Origin: Holdemania sp. Marseille-P2844
GTDB taxonomy: Bacteria; Bacillota_I; Bacilli_A; Erysipelotrichales; Erysipelotrichaceae
NCBI RefSeq assembly: GCF_900120005.1
Contig: NZ_LT635451.1
Location: forward strand, 475,602 to 539,601
Reading direction: 5' to 3'
Length of the DNA: 64,000 nucleotides
Shown here: piece after piece, positions 63,585 to 64,000 of the stretch
Layout of the letters: every line of letters starts with the position of its first letter
Numbering within the stretch: position 1 is the stretch's first letter
Translations under genes and position numbers: made by a program
The notes under the pieces: generated by a model
Databases searched by the model: none
What the model saw: the letters and a program-made list of their open reading frames with translations, nothing else
What the model was told of the DNA's origin: nothing

Positions 63585-64000
63585 GGCTCTTTCAAAAATA
63601 GTGTTGGTGAGAGAAAAACCGAAACAAGAAAGACGCAGATGAGTTCCAAAAATGGGACTCATTTTTAATTGAGAAAACGGCAGGGAACTAAGGTGTTAGA
63701 AATAAGTAAAATGCGGGTCTTAAATTGAATGAAAGAACGATAACCGAAAGCCAGGCGCTTGATGACCTTAATCAGATTATTCGTACCTTCAATCATGCCA
63801 TTGGAAAATGAGTAAGTCAAGGCGTTGATCACTGCCTCTTTCCGTTCCACTAAGGACTGAATGGCAGTATTCATGGGCTTGGAGATCAAAGGATCAGGAT
63901 TCAGACAAGCTTGGAGGAAGGCGTCAGGATCTTTCCGGTTGAGCGCGGTAAGGAGACTCTGATAGAGCTCATAAGTCGCCTTGAGCTCCGGATCCAGTTC
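63585..64000 (-). mobile_element. ISL3-family IS end with transposase C-terminus (partial)
   Basis: On the minus strand from 64000 to TAA at 63665 an open frame, cut by the window end, reads ELDPELKATYELYQSLLTAL, NRKDPDAFLQACL, AVINALTYSFSNGMIEGTNNLIKVIKRLAFGYRSF, the end of ISL3 transposases (SNG.IEG.NN.IKVIKR.AFGYR.F). GGCTCTTTCAAAAATAGTG at 63585 looks like the terminal repeat. Whether the element is whole lies outside the window. Confidence 0.85.

Overview
The window looks like a chromosomal segment of a gut-type Bacillota (low-GC Gram-positive). Shine-Dalgarno sites are strong, there is a lipoprotein-anchored solute-binding protein, transketolase and glycine decarboxylase are each split into two genes, and the purine, glycine-cleavage and FeoAB genes have a mid-GC codon style. 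Gene content and style remind me of Erysipelotrichia (Holdemania-like), but that is an inference without any search. The window falls into four sequence types: an AT-rich accessory block (1 to about 17,200), a mid-GC housekeeping core (17,280 to 42,137), an integrated defence island (42,125 to 58,116), and a short very AT-rich patch (58,117 to about 60,080) followed by catabolic genes and an IS end.

Accessory block: positions 1-7,392 are the end of a surface-polysaccharide cluster (pyruvyl transferase-like protein, flippase, GT61-like glycosyltransferase, membrane acyltransferase, two F420-hydrogenase-beta-like proteins, ferredoxin). Three consecutive genes of it carry simple repeats of the slippage-prone kind: G10, (GAGCA)7 and G8. 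The pentanucleotide repeat sits just after the start codon and would switch the acyltransferase on or off. Positions 7,440-17,060 are a graveyard of broken genes and transposons: a vanZ-like gene with an internal stop, a nucleotidyltransferase with two lesions, an IS30-family element with 30-bp inverted repeats that is itself interrupted inside its transposase by an IS110-family element, a second mosaic copy of vanZ and nucleotidyltransferase pieces, a decayed AAA-ATPase/nuclease gene and IS66 ends and relics.

Core: split transketolase; an ABC importer operon with a phosphodiesterase-type enzyme; a small RHH protein and small hydrophobic protein; pyridoxamine kinase and a TIGR04076-GNAT fusion; proS; feoAB; a complete glycine cleavage set with lipoate ligase and dihydrolipoamide dehydrogenase; guaB and guaA. 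The guaA product is short: its glutaminase domain has lost about 80 residues and the catalytic cysteine, so ammonia supply for GMP synthesis must differ from the textbook enzyme.

Island: a 12-bp direct repeat (CGAGTGGGAATA) marks attL at the 3' end of guaA and attR about 16 kb downstream. Inside are a repressor, an excisionase-like protein, a tyrosine integrase, an RHH protein, a RepA-like ATPase followed by a 3+3 inverted array of 9-bp iterons, a stretch full of hairpins, and a defence cargo: Mrr-like nuclease, type I restriction-modification genes (hsdM frameshifted, hsdS with an extra C-terminal domain, a DUF3800 gene, hsdR) and a DUF45-type metallopeptidase. Just outside attR is an AbiH-like abortive-infection gene in very AT-rich DNA. 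The window ends with an amidohydrolase, a GH43-like lipoprotein and the end of an ISL3-family transposase. I saw no rRNA, tRNA or CRISPR array.
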